Program-made: the position numbers and the translations under genes
Shown here: positions 46,870 through 61,073 of the stretch, piece by piece
How positions within the stretch are numbered: the first letter of the stretch is position 1
Layout: every line of letters begins with the position of its first letter
Notes under the pieces: model-generated
What the model saw: only the letters and a program-made list of their open reading frames with translations
Databases searched by the model: none
Told to the model about the DNA's origin: nothing
Assembly: GCF_003473485.1 (NCBI RefSeq)
Contig: NC_053045.1
Coordinates: 24,650,494 to 24,714,493, forward strand
Length of the DNA stretch: 64,000 nucleotides
Direction of reading: 5' to 3'
Source of the DNA: Medicago truncatula
Lineage: Eukaryota; Streptophyta; Magnoliopsida; Fabales; Fabaceae

Positions 46870-49800
46870 TGTAACACTTCTATTTCTATTAAAGCAATTA
46901 AACATGCGACTAATACATTTATTCAAGAAATAGAGGCTACGCCACATTCAAAATTCAAAAACCAAAGGACATGTATATAAACCTCAACAGTTGCAGCGGA
47001 ATATAAACCAGAGTAAATCCAAGTATACATGTTATGAATCAATAAATTACATCAACATAGATGCATCTCAAAAATCCCAACAAACGGGTAATCTCCAAAC
47101 ATAACAAAATCCAAAATAAACTAATCTAGACCGACACAACGAAGCCTAGATCAGAGCCGACTAAACATCTAAACACCGATATCGGAGAAAACTCCTGATA
47201 TCCTCCAAGCATAAAAACTCACCAAGCATCTAATCCTGCACAACGTCTACCCATCCATACAGATAGGCATACAGTTCATAACAGATCCACTGGGGGTAAG
47301 TATTACATCATCATAATCTAAATAATAGTTAACATGGATATTTCAATTTAAAACATCATGCACTTGATCAATAATAATCACACATTAATACTTACATCAC
47401 ACCCCGATATCTCACATCAATATTCATCAATCATATGAACAATTATCAATTTACAAATATTCATTCACAATCACCAATCACATTTATCATGAATAATCAT
47501 TAATCACATTTCATGAACAATCACCAATTACATGTATCATGAATAATCATCAATTAACAATTATTCATACACAATCACCAATCATATGCATCATGAACAA
47601 TCACCGATCATATACATCATGAACAATCACCAATCACCAATCATAAGCCATGAACAATCATTAATCATATTTCATGAACAATTATCAATTCACAAATATT
47701 CATTCACAATCTCCAATCACATTTCAAAATAAGCCATCATGTCATGATATGCACTTATTGACACATAAATGCATGTGGTACCAAATCTTCAAAAGGTCGT
47801 CACCTCCGATGGACAAGCCAACATCGTATGTAAGGGTTCACCCCCGCCTTACATAATCTCCGAAGTAAAAGAGCTCAACCCTTTTACAACAACTCGACTA
47901 TGATGCATGGACATGTAACAAGACTCGATAATGCGACAACAATCACAATTTTCTCCACAATATATAGGACGACACCCAATTATATTGTTCATCTCCACAT
48001 CATTTGCATTATCAAGAAAACATGCCCATACACAAATAAATCATAGTATTCACTATCACACATCAACATGATTATCAATAATCAACAATGTCATTCAACA
48101 TCAACTATCACATATAGTTTCACCATTCAAGCATTCCTTACATTCTAAGTAAGATAACATACACATCTCGTGATAAATATCATATCCATTACAATCATTC
48201 ATTCATACAACTTCACTTAGCCATATAAGAATAGTCACCACAATTCATAAGACAATTAGTTCAAGAAACATTTCCGACCAAAGACCGTGTCAAGTGGCAA
48301 ACGGCCAACATTGACAATTCCCAAGACAAAACAACATAGACAAATTGAGAACCTTCAAACAATCTTAATCGACAATGTAATCATGAAGTTAAGTCGCCTC
48401 CGGATCATTAACGTTAATCCAAGCACCACTTAAGTTCATATGAAAATCCCATTTTCACAACCTTTCACATTCCCACCCGAAATATCATTTTTGACATGAT
48501 TAAGACGTTTGACCAACCATACAAGTCCTACCTAAGTCTATAAGAGCTGTAGGTTTAACTTGTAATCCTATTTAGTTCACAAAAGTTCATTTGGACAAAA
48601 TCATCAAAATTACCAAATTACGGCAAGTTCATATCATTTCTTCCATATTGCAAAACCAATTCATTTTCAAAACAAAACCAAGTTAGAATCAAGCTATGAT
48701 ACTCTTAGAAGCTTAATTATAAATTGATTGAATGAGGTTAGATGTTTGGAATCCATTGGCATGCTTAAAAGTACACAAAAACACGAAAAAATAAGGTTTT
48801 GGAATTATACAGGACTGACACGGTCGTGCCATCAGGAAGCACGGTCGTGCCATCTAGACGCACGGTCGTGTCACCTCACCAGTACAACAAAATGCATTTT
48901 TACGTTTTTGCGCATAAAATCTTGTTTTTGAATCCGATTTTAGTTTCGTTTTCGCCAATGCATTCCTAACACTTAGACCATACATACCACACTTGAAAAC
49001 TTGACATTTAAACATTAAAACAACTTAATCAAACTCATCCCAAAATGACTTATTTTGCAAAAGCACTTAAAAACCACTTTTACTCAAAAACCCGTTTTCT
49101 TCCCAAAACGATTTCTCTCCAAAACCAAGTGATTAAAACAGAAAATCATACCATCCTAATTCATTCTAACAACTTCCTTATCTCATTCAGCATCATCAAA
49201 ATCAAACTTCTATATTATCAACCCATTTTACAAAACCACCAACAACAACTCATTTCTCAACAACAATCATGAATCATGCAAACCCAAGTCATGGATTATC
49301 ATCAACAACATGACATATCAACAACAACATCAATTGAAACTTGATTCACACCTCAATTCAACAACAACATGTCATAAATCATCAATTAAGCATAATTTCA
49401 CAACTACTCATTTTCATACATTATGAACATGTTATTTCATCACCAACAATTCATTTATCATTCAATTAACATACTCAAACTTATCACCAAAACAAGAGCA
49501 CAAAATTCAAAGATTGGGTTCATATAAATTCTTACTCAATTAAGCACTTTTTCAAACAAACCAAGAAAATTGCAAAACAAACAATTATGATTATGATGAA
49601 GACTAACCCCCTTACCTTAAGTTATGATCAATTCAAACTTGAGCTTCACTTTAGCTCATAATTCTCCAATCTTCAAGTTTTCCCCCTTTGCTAACCCTTG
49701 TTCTTCCTTTCACTCACTTTCTCTCTCTACCTCTCTCTAACTTTGTGAAATGAAATGAATGAATGAATTTCTCTCCAAGTTTAGGTTTAGGTATGCTACA

Positions 49801-50155
49801 ACTCAATTGGGCTCAATTCTAGACCCTAGTGGGCTTAACCCATTCTAACACAATTCTAAAAAGTTTCTATACACTCAACGGTAATTACTAACAACGGTAA
49901 AACATAACCAACAGTCACTAAACGGTAAAAACTAATCACTACACTAGTAACTTAGTAAAATAAGGGTTCTTACTAAATATTAAAAATAATTCACACCAAA
50001 ATTACCATTTTACCCTTACCCGCCAAATGACCAAAATATCGTTCTATTACGGAAATCCATGAAAATACACCCAATGATGATTAATCACACACAAACACAT
50101 AAAACACATAATAAAAGTAATTAAAATAAATCTAGCGAAAAATCAGGCTGTTACA
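46870..50155 (-). mobile_element. Complete solo LTR 'E' (3,286 bp), TSD CAAAC
   Basis: On the minus strand it runs from TGTAACAGCCTG (50155) to AGTGTTACA (46870). The perfect 5-bp repeat CAAAC flanks it (46865-46869, 50156-50160). It is the family member closest to LTR A; the two align over most of their length. Landmark GGTACCACATGCAT (reverse complement at 47769-47782). A cassette of CGGTCGTGCC words (48815-48880) stands where LTR A has CTCGCCATGGCGAG words. A stretch of CAATCA/CATGAA repeats lies at 47400-47720. Open frames inside are short and not convincing. Confidence 0.9.
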
Positions 50156-50160
50156 CAAAC

Positions 50161-50560
50161 CACCTAGAAAAGTGATGATCCAAGTAGATGTGGCACAACA
50201 TAATGCAATTGATCATTGTTGAGGTGCGGTTCAACTTGACCGGAGCAGGATCATGTACCCGCAAATACATCATACACTCGTGTCAATAAGTTCAAGGAGT
50301 TTTGATGTATTTTCTCCGTTGTGCATTTGTTTTTGCAGTAAGTTGTTCTATTTATAGATTGTTGTGCATGCCCCGTAGGCCAAGCGACCTTTTAATCCTT
50401 TGGGTGGCTTATATTAGCTCTAAGCAGCTTATTTCGTGTGGTGCAACTATTTGCTGACGTAGGTAGTCTGTATTTAGACTTAGAATCATGCTCTTTACTC
50501 AACACATTTTGCACAACTTAAGTATTGCAACGTGAGTTAAGTCACACGGAGTGACTTAAC
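50161..50560. other. Non-coding DNA next to solo LTR E
   Basis: After the LINE remnant ends I see no gene. GAGTTAAGTCAC...GTGACTTAAC, a dyad resembling the one at 51550-51635, is at 50531-50559. Confidence 0.35.
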
Positions 50561-50564
50561 TGAC

Positions 50565-50945
50565 CTTTTCTAATTTATTTACTATATTCAAATTATTTTA
50601 TTTACTTTATTCTAATTTATTTATTTACGTTATTCTAATTTATTTATTTACTTTATTCTATTTGTTCACTTTATTCTAATTTATTTGTTTACTTTATACT
50701 AATTTATTTATTTACGTTATTCTAATTTATTTATTCACATAAAATAAATATTTATTCAAATTTATTCATTAAATAAGTGCAAATATAAAAGGAAATAAAA
50801 ATAAATGAACTAAATTAATATTTATTTGAATTTATTCATTAAATAAATGCAAATATAATATAAATAAAAATAAATGAACTAAATTAATATTTATTTGGAT
50901 TTATTCATTAAATACAAAATCAAAAAATAAATAAAAAGAAATGAA
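50565..50945. repeat. AT-rich tandem repeats of two kinds
   Basis: 50565-50740: repeats of TTATTCTAATTTATTTATTTAC-like units of ~22-27 bp. 50745-50945: about three copies of a ~73-bp unit with TTATTCATTAAATA.ATGCAAATATAA ... AAATGAACTAAATTAATA. Confidence 0.75.
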
Positions 50946-51032
50946 CAAAACTAATACATATAACAACATCTAATTTTATTAAAAGAATTCATACAATAAT
51001 TGATACATTTATTCGAATTCACTAAATCTACT

Positions 51033-51309
51033 TATTTTCTTTTTACCCTCTTGGGGTAAAAAGTGATCAGACTTGGGTAAATAGTGAGCAGATTTCTTGG
51101 GAAAAATACATCATTAACCATTGGGTTGAATCTAAATCTGGTTCTTTTTATACCCCAAGAAGATTCTTTTTACCCACGGTAAAAAGTTTTTGGGGGTAAA
51201 AAGAAGCAAATTTAATTTTATCTCAAGGGTTGATCACTTCCTTAAGTCAGCTACTCACTATTTACCTCAAAATTGACCACTTTATACCTCAAAGGAGTAA
51301 AATGAGACT
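51033..51309. mobile_element. MITE-like inverted-repeat sequence
   Basis: The left end TTTTACCCTCTTGGGGTAAA and the inverted right end TTTTACTCCTTTGAGGTATA are similar over ~55 bases, including A(A/G)TG(A/G)TCA and GGGTAAATAGTGAG. Target duplication not resolved. Confidence 0.5.
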
Positions 51310-52128
51310 AGAGATTATTGAAAAAAAAAAAAAAGAGAAATAGAGGGAGTGTGAGGAGGGAGAGAAAGTGATATGGTGTGAGGAAATAGAGAAGTATGAA
51401 AGGGTATTTATAGGTGGAAATGGTAGTATATGTTATAACAATCATAAATGTGGTCAAAAAAATGTGTAAGCATGGTAAAAAAACATGTATATTGAAGGTT
51501 GAAAGCTGACCCAAATCCAAAAAACGTGTGTTTTTGAGCTCTGACCAACCCGTCAACCTGCGTGAGTTAACTCGCACCCATGCCAATGGTGCGTGAGTTA
51601 AGCCACGCTTCGTGACTTAACTCATGCAGGGGTATTTTCGAAAGTTCAGCTGAATGAGATGAATTTTACTGGGAGAAGAGCAGAATTCTTAGACTTATAT
51701 ATGTATCTCGTTGGACCTTTTACTTCAGGATTGCGAATGGACCTTTTTCTTCAATTTCATAAAAGAAACATACGGTACTGAAAAACTTATTTCTAATAAA
51801 TAAAAAATCATTTATTTTAATCATAAGAATAATAATACATTTTGAACATATGAAAGGAGAACAACCTTTTCCCCTTATTTTATTGAGTTGTGTGTGTCAC
51901 AAGAAATTTCCTCGCCCACTCAATTCTGCTTATTGTCACCAGAATGAAAAAAAAATAAAAAAAAAACATGATTTCCCATCAAACTTTCGAATCACTTAAC
52001 CAATTATTCCCATATCATTTAAAAAACAAACAAATCATAGCACATCTCCATCAATATTAAGACACCACAACATTAACAAACCCCCCAAAAATAATTATTT
52101 AAAACTGACAAACATAGATATTCAATTA

Positions 52129-53787
<1,659 letters not shown>

Positions 53788-53909
53788 GTAATTGGCAAAG
53801 ATCTTAAATATTAATTGCCAAAATTACAATGGATATGAAAAAGCTTAGACCCTTCTTTGTAAGAAGCTATTTTATTAACTTTGCTGTTTCCCTAACAAAC
53901 AAGGACCTG

Positions 53910-53921
53910 TTATTTATAGTG
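53910..53921 (-). promoter_or_regulatory. TATA box of the peroxidase gene
   Basis: Minus strand CACTATAAATAA about 125-135 bp upstream of the ATG at 53787. Confidence 0.65.
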
Positions 53922-54429
53922 CTAAGTTTGTGTTACAATGAAGGGGGAAAATTATAGAGATGGTGCATGCAGCACACCAACACTTTGCTGTTGATTTTTT
54001 TATCATATACTTTTTGCGTAATAATGTCAATTATCTTTAAAATATTGGTTATTTTTGCCAAGGACACACGCTAGGAGTGAGGGTGATTTAAGTTGGGCAA
54101 ACAATTAATTTTTCTTTTTATGAAGGGCAAATCATCATTTTGATCTTTGAAAGTGTAATTTGCTGCAGATTGTGCACATTGGTCTATGAATATATCAAAA
54201 TTGTAAATGCATCCATAAATGTCTTTTTTATTAGTCATTTTGATCCTCAAATATATTTTTAAGTAGTTAGGTTAGTTCTCGAATGTGTTATTTGTTGATC
54301 AATTTAGTTCATAAAATTATTAATGAAGGAGACACTAATAATGTGTTTACAATTTCAATACATTTAGAGACTATAATGAAAGCGTCTCACATATTCAGAG
54401 ATTAAAATCTCCGTTTTCCTTGATTTAAG

Positions 54430-54760
54430 TTGTGTAAGAGTCTTGTATCAGCATGGGTGTTGGATGTATATGTGTTTGGGACACTTACCATTCGAGCTTA
54501 CTTTTATTAGTAGGATTTAAGTCCATTTAACATGGTATCAGAATTAGGCTAAGGATAATAATGTATAAATTAGTCTAGTCTGAGGACGCACGCTAGCTAG
54601 GCGTGAGAGTAGACATTAAAGTTTATTGAAGTCTCATATTGTCATATTGTCAAGGACTCTGAATTGTTGAATTTATATACGTGGTTGGGCACCTTCATGG
54701 TATGAACATTCTTTTGGGAGTGAAATCCAAGTGCATTTGAATTGGTTAGTTATGTATGTT
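54430..54760. repeat. Decayed repeat with TGGTATCAGA word
   Basis: ATGGTATCAGAATTAGGCTAAGG and later GGGAGTGAAATCCAAGTGCATT look like the decayed remains of a TRIM/LTR-type repeat with a tRNA-Met primer-site-like motif. No ends found. The surrounding stretch 53930-55700 has no gene I can see. Confidence 0.3.
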
Positions 54761-55709
54761 ATTTTAACTAAGTATCCTTTAACCAATTACTAAAATTAAT
54801 CCCTCGAGTCAGGTAAGATTAGTATAGTTGACAAATTTTATCCTAAAAAATATAAACATTGTTGCATTCTTAAAGTTGAAGTCAAGACCTCTAAGTTGGA
54901 AGAGATCTGAACTATCTCATAGTCCTGTCGGGTATATATTGGTTAGTTAGGTTTGTTATTATATGTTAATAGAGTATTGCTATTTATCTAGAGAGATTTT
55001 ATTTAGAATTGATCAATAGAAGGTCTCAGCCAATTAAATTTGTTATTTGTCGGAAATCAAATGATATATTAATGGTGTGTAATTAAAGAAATGTGTTAAC
55101 AAATACACTATCTTAAAATTTTCTTGATACATGTTGTCGCTGTATCTATCATTTCCCATGTTAATAAGTTAATTAGTTGATAATTTCCAAACAATACAGT
55201 TTATGATTGCTTCATGATACCTTTACACGCCAAGTGTTATCTTATGTCTCACCTTCCACTTTGGACTTAAGCTTCGAATTATTCTCAAATTTTATAAAAT
55301 TAATTTTTAACGATTTAGCATGCATTTCTTGCGGTAGTAGTCAACACACATGAAAATATATGTACAAGAAATTGATGTGTATCTCTTAACAGCAAATTGA
55401 TTTTTTTAAGAAACAAGTTTTAAAGATAAATTTAAGAATGAAAAAGTTGACTTAACTGTTTCGATGAGGCTTAATCTTTCTGTCACACACATGAGCCGTC
55501 ACCTCTTGTTCAAATTAAATTACAAACTATGTACAAATTGTTTATAAGGAAAAGAAAAAAAGAAAAGAAAAAAAAAGGAACATGGTACATGAATTATTGA
55601 GTAGGTGAGGAATAGTTGTATGATCTTAATCATTATGATAATTAACACTTAAATTAGTTGTTTGATGACAGAGGCAAATACAAATTTGCTCGCGAAGTAA
55701 TTTTGAAAT

Positions 55710-55905
55710 GGGAAACGGTAATGCTATTTCCTACGAGAAAAAATTCACGAAAGTCACGAACAAGTGTAGGCTAGCATTCCCTTGTTTTCCACCAAACACC
55801 CGTTTTTTGTTTTTATTTTATAAATGAAAAAAATATTATATGTGCAGCGCATTACACTTGTTCGTGGCTTTCGTGGATTTTTCCTCGTAGGAAATAGCAT
55901 TGCTG
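55710..55905. mobile_element. Mutator-like MITE, 9-bp TSD
   Basis: 196 bp, inverted ends around AATGCTATTTCCTACGAG and CGAA(A/G)(G)TCACGAAC. Perfect 9-bp repeat TTTTGAAAT (55701-55709, 55906-55914). Confidence 0.8.
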
Positions 55906-56269
55906 TTTTGAAATACAATCAGAGTGAATTGATTTAGGAAAAAAAACTAGTAGTAATGTAGATAACTGGCGGAACGATGGACACTCAAACGTGCCTTTCT
56001 TTATGCTCTTTTTGTTGCATTAATCTTGTAATTATGAACGGTTTTTTTTTATTAAATTTTGATTTTAATTAAAAAATATAGAGATTAGATGTTTGAGAAT
56101 TTCGAAGTATAACAAACCCAATAAACGATGTTTACGTTTTTAAATAACATCAACAATATAATAAATATAATATAAATTCTTTTTTTTTAATGCCACCAAT
56201 AATATAATATCATTATAGGAAAATTTGTTTAAGTATAGAATTAAAATATCCCTATTTTCTTTCGGGTTA

Positions 56270-56609
56270 GACCATCCACAATGGTGGGTGCTTCACCTAT
56301 TTAGCACCACATTAAATAGGCACCCCCATTGTGGAGTATAATACATGGGTGGCTATGGAGAATGGTGGCTATGGAAGCACCATCTCTCTCTTCATTTTTC
56401 ATGGGTCCCTTTTAATAAATCTTAATAAAATAAATAAATTTTGTTGAAATGTAATGATATAAAATTATTTGTGGGACTTATTTAATAATTTCTTTTAAGG
56501 AGCTGGTTGGAGAAAATTGGTGCTTATTAAGTATTACGGTAAAATGAGTGATGTGGGTATATGAATTCAATTTAAGCACTCAATTTAAAGTGTTTTGTTG
56601 TGGATGGTC
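56270..56609. mobile_element. PIF/Harbinger-like MITE
   Basis: Ends GACCATCCACAATGG and, inverted, GACCATCCACAACAA. TTA on both sides (56267-56269, 56610-56612). 340 bp. Confidence 0.7.
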
Positions 56610-56758
56610 TTATGCTAACAAGTGCATTAAGGACATTGTTTAAGAATTTCATTATTTTTTTTTTTATCTTGAAAATATAAGTCAAACATATGTAAAAGTA
56701 ATAATTACACAAGTTTCAATCAATATTTTTTTGGAGAAGATTTTCTATATAAGAATTA

Positions 56759-57073
56759 GGCAAAATTACACTTTTAGTCCCTTAACTTAATTTCAGGTAA
56801 CAATTTGGTCATTTATCTTTTTTTCATTTCAATTGAGTCCTTTTTGTCCATTTTTATATACATTTTCAAGCTTCAAATCTAATATTCTTATGCAAGTATA
56901 GACGAGGATAATAGATTTGAAAATTGAAAGACCATAAGAAAATAAAATCATAAATTTTAAGCTTAAAAATTCATATGAAAATGGACAAAAAGGACCAAAT
57001 TGAAATGAAAAAAGAATAAAAAACTAAACTGTTACTTGAAATTAAGTTAAGGGACTAAAAGTATAATTTTGTC
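56759..57073. mobile_element. Mutator-like MITE
   Basis: Ends GGCAAAATTACACTTTTAG and, inverted, GACAAAATTATACTTTTAG, with near-perfect inverted arms (TCCCTTAACTTAATTTCA). Flanking 9-mers TAAGAATTA and TAAAAATTA differ at one base. Confidence 0.7.
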
Positions 57074-58264
57074 TAAAAATTACTATTGCTGAAATCTTAA
57101 GACATCATTATAATTAAAATAGCATTTTAAAATTAAAAGTCAAACCTAAAAAAAGAGAGAATTATGGCTAGTGTTACGGAGTGATCAATAATGTGGCACG
57201 ACCAACATAACTTGCTTAAATATGTTAAAGTCTGACAAGTTCATACGAATATGGATAATGGAGAGCTGAACCATGTTATTAATTGGATTGACTTTAAAAA
57301 AATTTCAAATGACACATAGACGTTTCATGGAAACATATAATTTAATGTACATATGGCAGAATCATGGTGGCTGTTGTTCATGAAATTAGAAGAAATAATA
57401 TGTGAAACTTGATTATGGATGACAAAATTTGTATGTTTGATAAAATTCGTCACGGATACGGAATGATAGTTTTATAGATATTTGAGGATAAAATAGACAC
57501 ATATTTTAATTATATGTCTGTTAGTAGATACAGAAGTGGAGATAATGGTATTTATACTTCTTGTATTTGTAGTACTCATTAGTAAATTATAAAAGTTATT
57601 TAACCTAATTTCGTAGTTTATGTTTATTTGTTTGATTAATAATTTTGTTGTCAAGATTTGAGTGCAATGTATCAATAGTTTTATATGTTAATATTATTTT
57701 ATAAATGTATTTTTCTTTAAAATATACGTAGGTGTTGCCGGTGTTGTTGGTGTTCGTGTCGCTGAAACACCTATTTTTTAGATGCATTTTTCTTTAATTG
57801 TGATGACTATGAATGATCCTTTGATTTTTTCAGCGACACGAACACCGACAACACCTATTTTATAAATGATTCTCTTGAATATCTCCAAATATACACATAG
57901 ATAGCTCAAAATCTACGTATTAAGCAATTTTTGGAACAATAGACTATTGTAATTATGTCATTAAACTTTTTTTTCTTGACAATAAACAATAGCTTAACAT
58001 TTCTTGAAGTTGAGAATATTACAAGGAGCTAGTGTTAATATTAAAGGGGCATTTTCCAAAACTTTTGAATAGACAATACTAGAGAAATAGTCTATGCACA
58101 TAAACTTTGTATATAGAAATGAGAAATTAAACCAAATTACATCACATAACAATCCATCCATCAACATTCTCCATCCACTAATAATATGATAGAAAAATTG
58201 AAAATCCATAGTTTTTTTTTCTATCCTGTTACAAATCATTATTTTAGTTTCATCATGCGCATTA
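57074..58264. other. AT-rich intergenic stretch
   Basis: No gene seen. An imperfect inverted pair around GGTGTTGCCGGTGTTGTTGG (57731-57750) and its near complement CGAACACCGACAACACC (57839-57855) brackets ~90 bases; this may be a short decayed element. Confidence 0.35.
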
Positions 58265-58273
58265 TGACCATAA

Positions 58274-58456
58274 GAGAAATGATATCTGTACAATTAATTT
58301 TAAACAATTTTTGTGACAACCACTTTTCTCTTCTTTTTATTGGACAAAAGCAATAGGGAGAGAAAAAAGAAAAGAGATATTAAAAACATGTGCGAGTATG
58401 AGAGAGAAGATTATTTCAAAAGATATCAAAAAAGGGTTGTACAAATATAATTTCTC
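58274..58456. mobile_element. Mutator-like MITE, same family as 35371-35537
   Basis: Ends GAGAAATGATATCTGTACAA and, inverted, GAGAAATTATATTTGTACAA. Flanking 9-mers TGACCATAA and CGACTATAA differ at two bases. The interior shares TTCTCTTCTTTTTATTGG-like and GAGAGAAAAAAGA words with 35371-35537. Confidence 0.65.
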
Positions 58457-58769
58457 CGACTATAATTAGTCTCGCATTTGTTCACTTTGTCGCACAGGCC
58501 AATAACTAATTGATAAAAGCCAAATTTATTGAAGTTGGGTTCATTCTCATCATAAAGAACCTTATACATTATATGATAGCTAAAATCGAAGCTTAGTTGA
58601 GGCAAAAGTTTAAAACCAACAAAACTCACATACAGAACACAAAACATGTTACAGCAAAGCAAAATTAAAATAAATTTATGTAAGTTCACTGTTTTTTATG
58701 CCATATAACAAAATAAATTAAAATACATTTACTCTACTTACACGGTTTGTATATAAGCATTGCAAAGAT

Positions 58770-60530
58770 AATCTTTGAAATTATTAAAATTTGTACACAA
58801 TCAGTCTTGTCAAAAAAAAATTTGTACACGATCAGTAAAATATGTAGCCGAAGGTTTCCATGTTGCATCCATGGTAAAAAAGTACACATTTTTTTTTTAC
58901 CCGAAGGCTCAACACGCGGTACTGAACTGTAGTGGTTTTGCCAACTGTGAGGAAGGCTCCGGGATTGTTCTCAAAACAATGTTTGGTTCTGCAATCTTCT
59001 CCACAATATCTTCTAGACGCCTAACCGCATTAAGTTATGAAGGCGCAGTTAAAGTAACATCATTTCGGTCAGCAGGAGCTGCAAATGTTTTAGATGTATC
59101 AACATCCTTTCGACATATTTATGAACTGTTGGCCTAATAACATGTTACAACTTTTTTCCTCGATCAACCTTGTCAATAACCTTCTCAGGGTGTAACCAGC
59201 AACATTCAGTGACATTGTGACCATGCTTTTTTAATGCAAACAAAAATATGGTAACCATTCATTGACCACCTTAAAGTTGAAGGCAAAACCATCTTTTTCT
59301 ACCATAACTTCGTCAAAAATGCATCGTGAGAGATCCATATCCACCAAAATACTAACATAATTGCCAAAAAAACTATTTTGTATGGAAGTATCTAATGTGA
59401 GAGGCGTGCCAATTGTGTTTGCAATTTCAAATAAAGTCCGTTCCCGCCAATACTATAGAGGAAACTCAACTAGTCGTATCTAAACTTGAGCATGAGTTTG
59501 ACGATGTGAATAGATATTGAAGTCTTTTGTCCATTGAGAGAGACGGAGGACGCCCGACTTGAGGTTAATAATGTGGGGAGCCCAAACAATGCGCAAATCG
59601 TCGTGCGAAGCAAAGGTAAATTCAGAAAATCCTCTTTCAAGGGATATCATCTTCTAGAGATTTTGATGAAAAGTGCTAGTGCATTCTTCTCATGATAACC
59701 GTAAGACACCATACAAGACCATGGGCTGATGGATGCCATGGTGTTAGAGAGATGTGCATTTATCACCAGATTGCAAAAACACCAAGTTCAATTGGAAACG
59801 TATGTGAATCAGAAATTCGGTGAGTGCTCGAATTGTGACTAAACGATGGATTCAAAGTATGGTGGCGGCGCTCAAATTCCGTGAGTGCTCTAATTATAGT
59901 CTAACTAATGCAGCTGCATCTCAGATTTGTTCTGAAGTGTTTCACCATTTATTTTAAACACCTGATTTTATTAACCAAAAGCTGGCATCAAATTGATTGC
60001 CATACCAACCGAAATACAAGGAGTCTCTTCAATCCAAACAAAATCATATTACGAAGAAATTGCAAATTTGGCTAAATAATGTGCGCTTGGTTTGCCACAT
60101 GACGAACATGGGAAAACTCAAAAGTATTGAAGCTAGAGAAAAGCTTTTTGCAGTCTTGAGCAATTGTCCCCAAGTAAAAGTGTTGAGGTCGAGTCTCTTT
60201 GAGAACGTTTATGACATTTGAAGAATCCGATTCAACCGTAAGATTTAGAAAGAGCATGTCCTTAGCAAAATCTAGCCCTTTATACACTGCCTTACACGCT
60301 GATATATCTTATTCTGGGATCAAGGCATACACCAACAAGCCGCAGCAACAACAATTCCTTTTGAATCTCGGATTACAGAAAACAATCCCCATTTTCCGTC
60401 TTCATTAGGACGTGCAGCGTCGACATTGAGCTTGTAACAACATCCAACAGTGGCTGACCAGTGACCAGTCGACATTGAGCTTGTAACAACATTCCCAATA
60501 TGTATTTCTAACCACCGACTATTTCTCAAA
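58770..60530 (-). pseudogene. Decayed retroelement ORF: RNase H-like domain followed by DUF4283/zinc-knuckle region
   Basis: Minus strand, in broken frames. First an RNase H-like domain (60530-59970): GCCYKLNVDAARPNEDGKWG, LNLTVESDSSNVINVL, SHVRHVANQAH, HYLAKFAISS. Then a DUF4283-type region (~59680-59160): ERGFSEFTFASHDDLRIVWA, SQWTKDFNIYSHRQTHAQV, GTPLTLDTSIQNSFFGNYV, LVDMDLSRCIFDEVMV. Then a tail (RRLEDIVEKIAEPNIVLRT, ~59020-58940). Several stops; not functional. In a normal LINE the DUF4283 region comes first and RNase H last, so two fragments were joined or the element is rearranged. Confidence 0.7.
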
Positions 60531-60539
60531 TTGGCAATA

Positions 60540-61073
60540 CGTACCCACTTGTATTTAAATTGACAAGGTTTTTTACGCTTGCATTTTAGAAGTTGGTTTT
60601 TAGAATGAAGATTACTCTTGTTTTGAAGAAGGAATGTTACTGATTTTAGCTGCTAGATTGTGCATCAATCTTCTAAAATTAAGAACATAAGATGTTAAGT
60701 TCAAGGCCATAATTTTGTAGGAATCTCAAGCTTTTTAATCCAATACATACATATTGCCACACCAACCATGAATTCCAATACAAAAAGAAAATAATGTATA
60801 TAAAAACAAATCACTATGAAAACTATTTAAACTATAAAACACAATACAATTGGAGAACAAAAATACATGATGAATATAAAAGCCAACAATTTAAGCCTAT
60901 GATCTATAGAAAAATTAGAAAGAAGAAATGGAAGGGGTTGCGAAATTATATCCTTGACGGAGCAGCATGTTAGTTTCAAGGAAAGAAAAATTCCTCTTTT
61001 TAAATCTAACGGTCTCTACAACTGCTAAACAATACATTAACCATAGATCATGGTTCGATGCGCGATGGCATTT
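60540..61073. other. Intergenic stretch, 3' flank of the ubiquitin-like gene
   Basis: Nothing recognised. Confidence 0.4.

Noticed and set aside
47401..47720. CAATCA/CATGAA repeats with regular spacing, CRISPR-like at first sight
   Set aside because: Degenerate, AT-rich direct repeats within a solo LTR of a plant nuclear genome; no constant repeat and unique spacer pattern.
58775..59137. Plus-strand 120-codon frame
   Set aside because: Antisense of the decayed DUF4283-type tail, whose minus-strand reading gives recognisable protein sequence.
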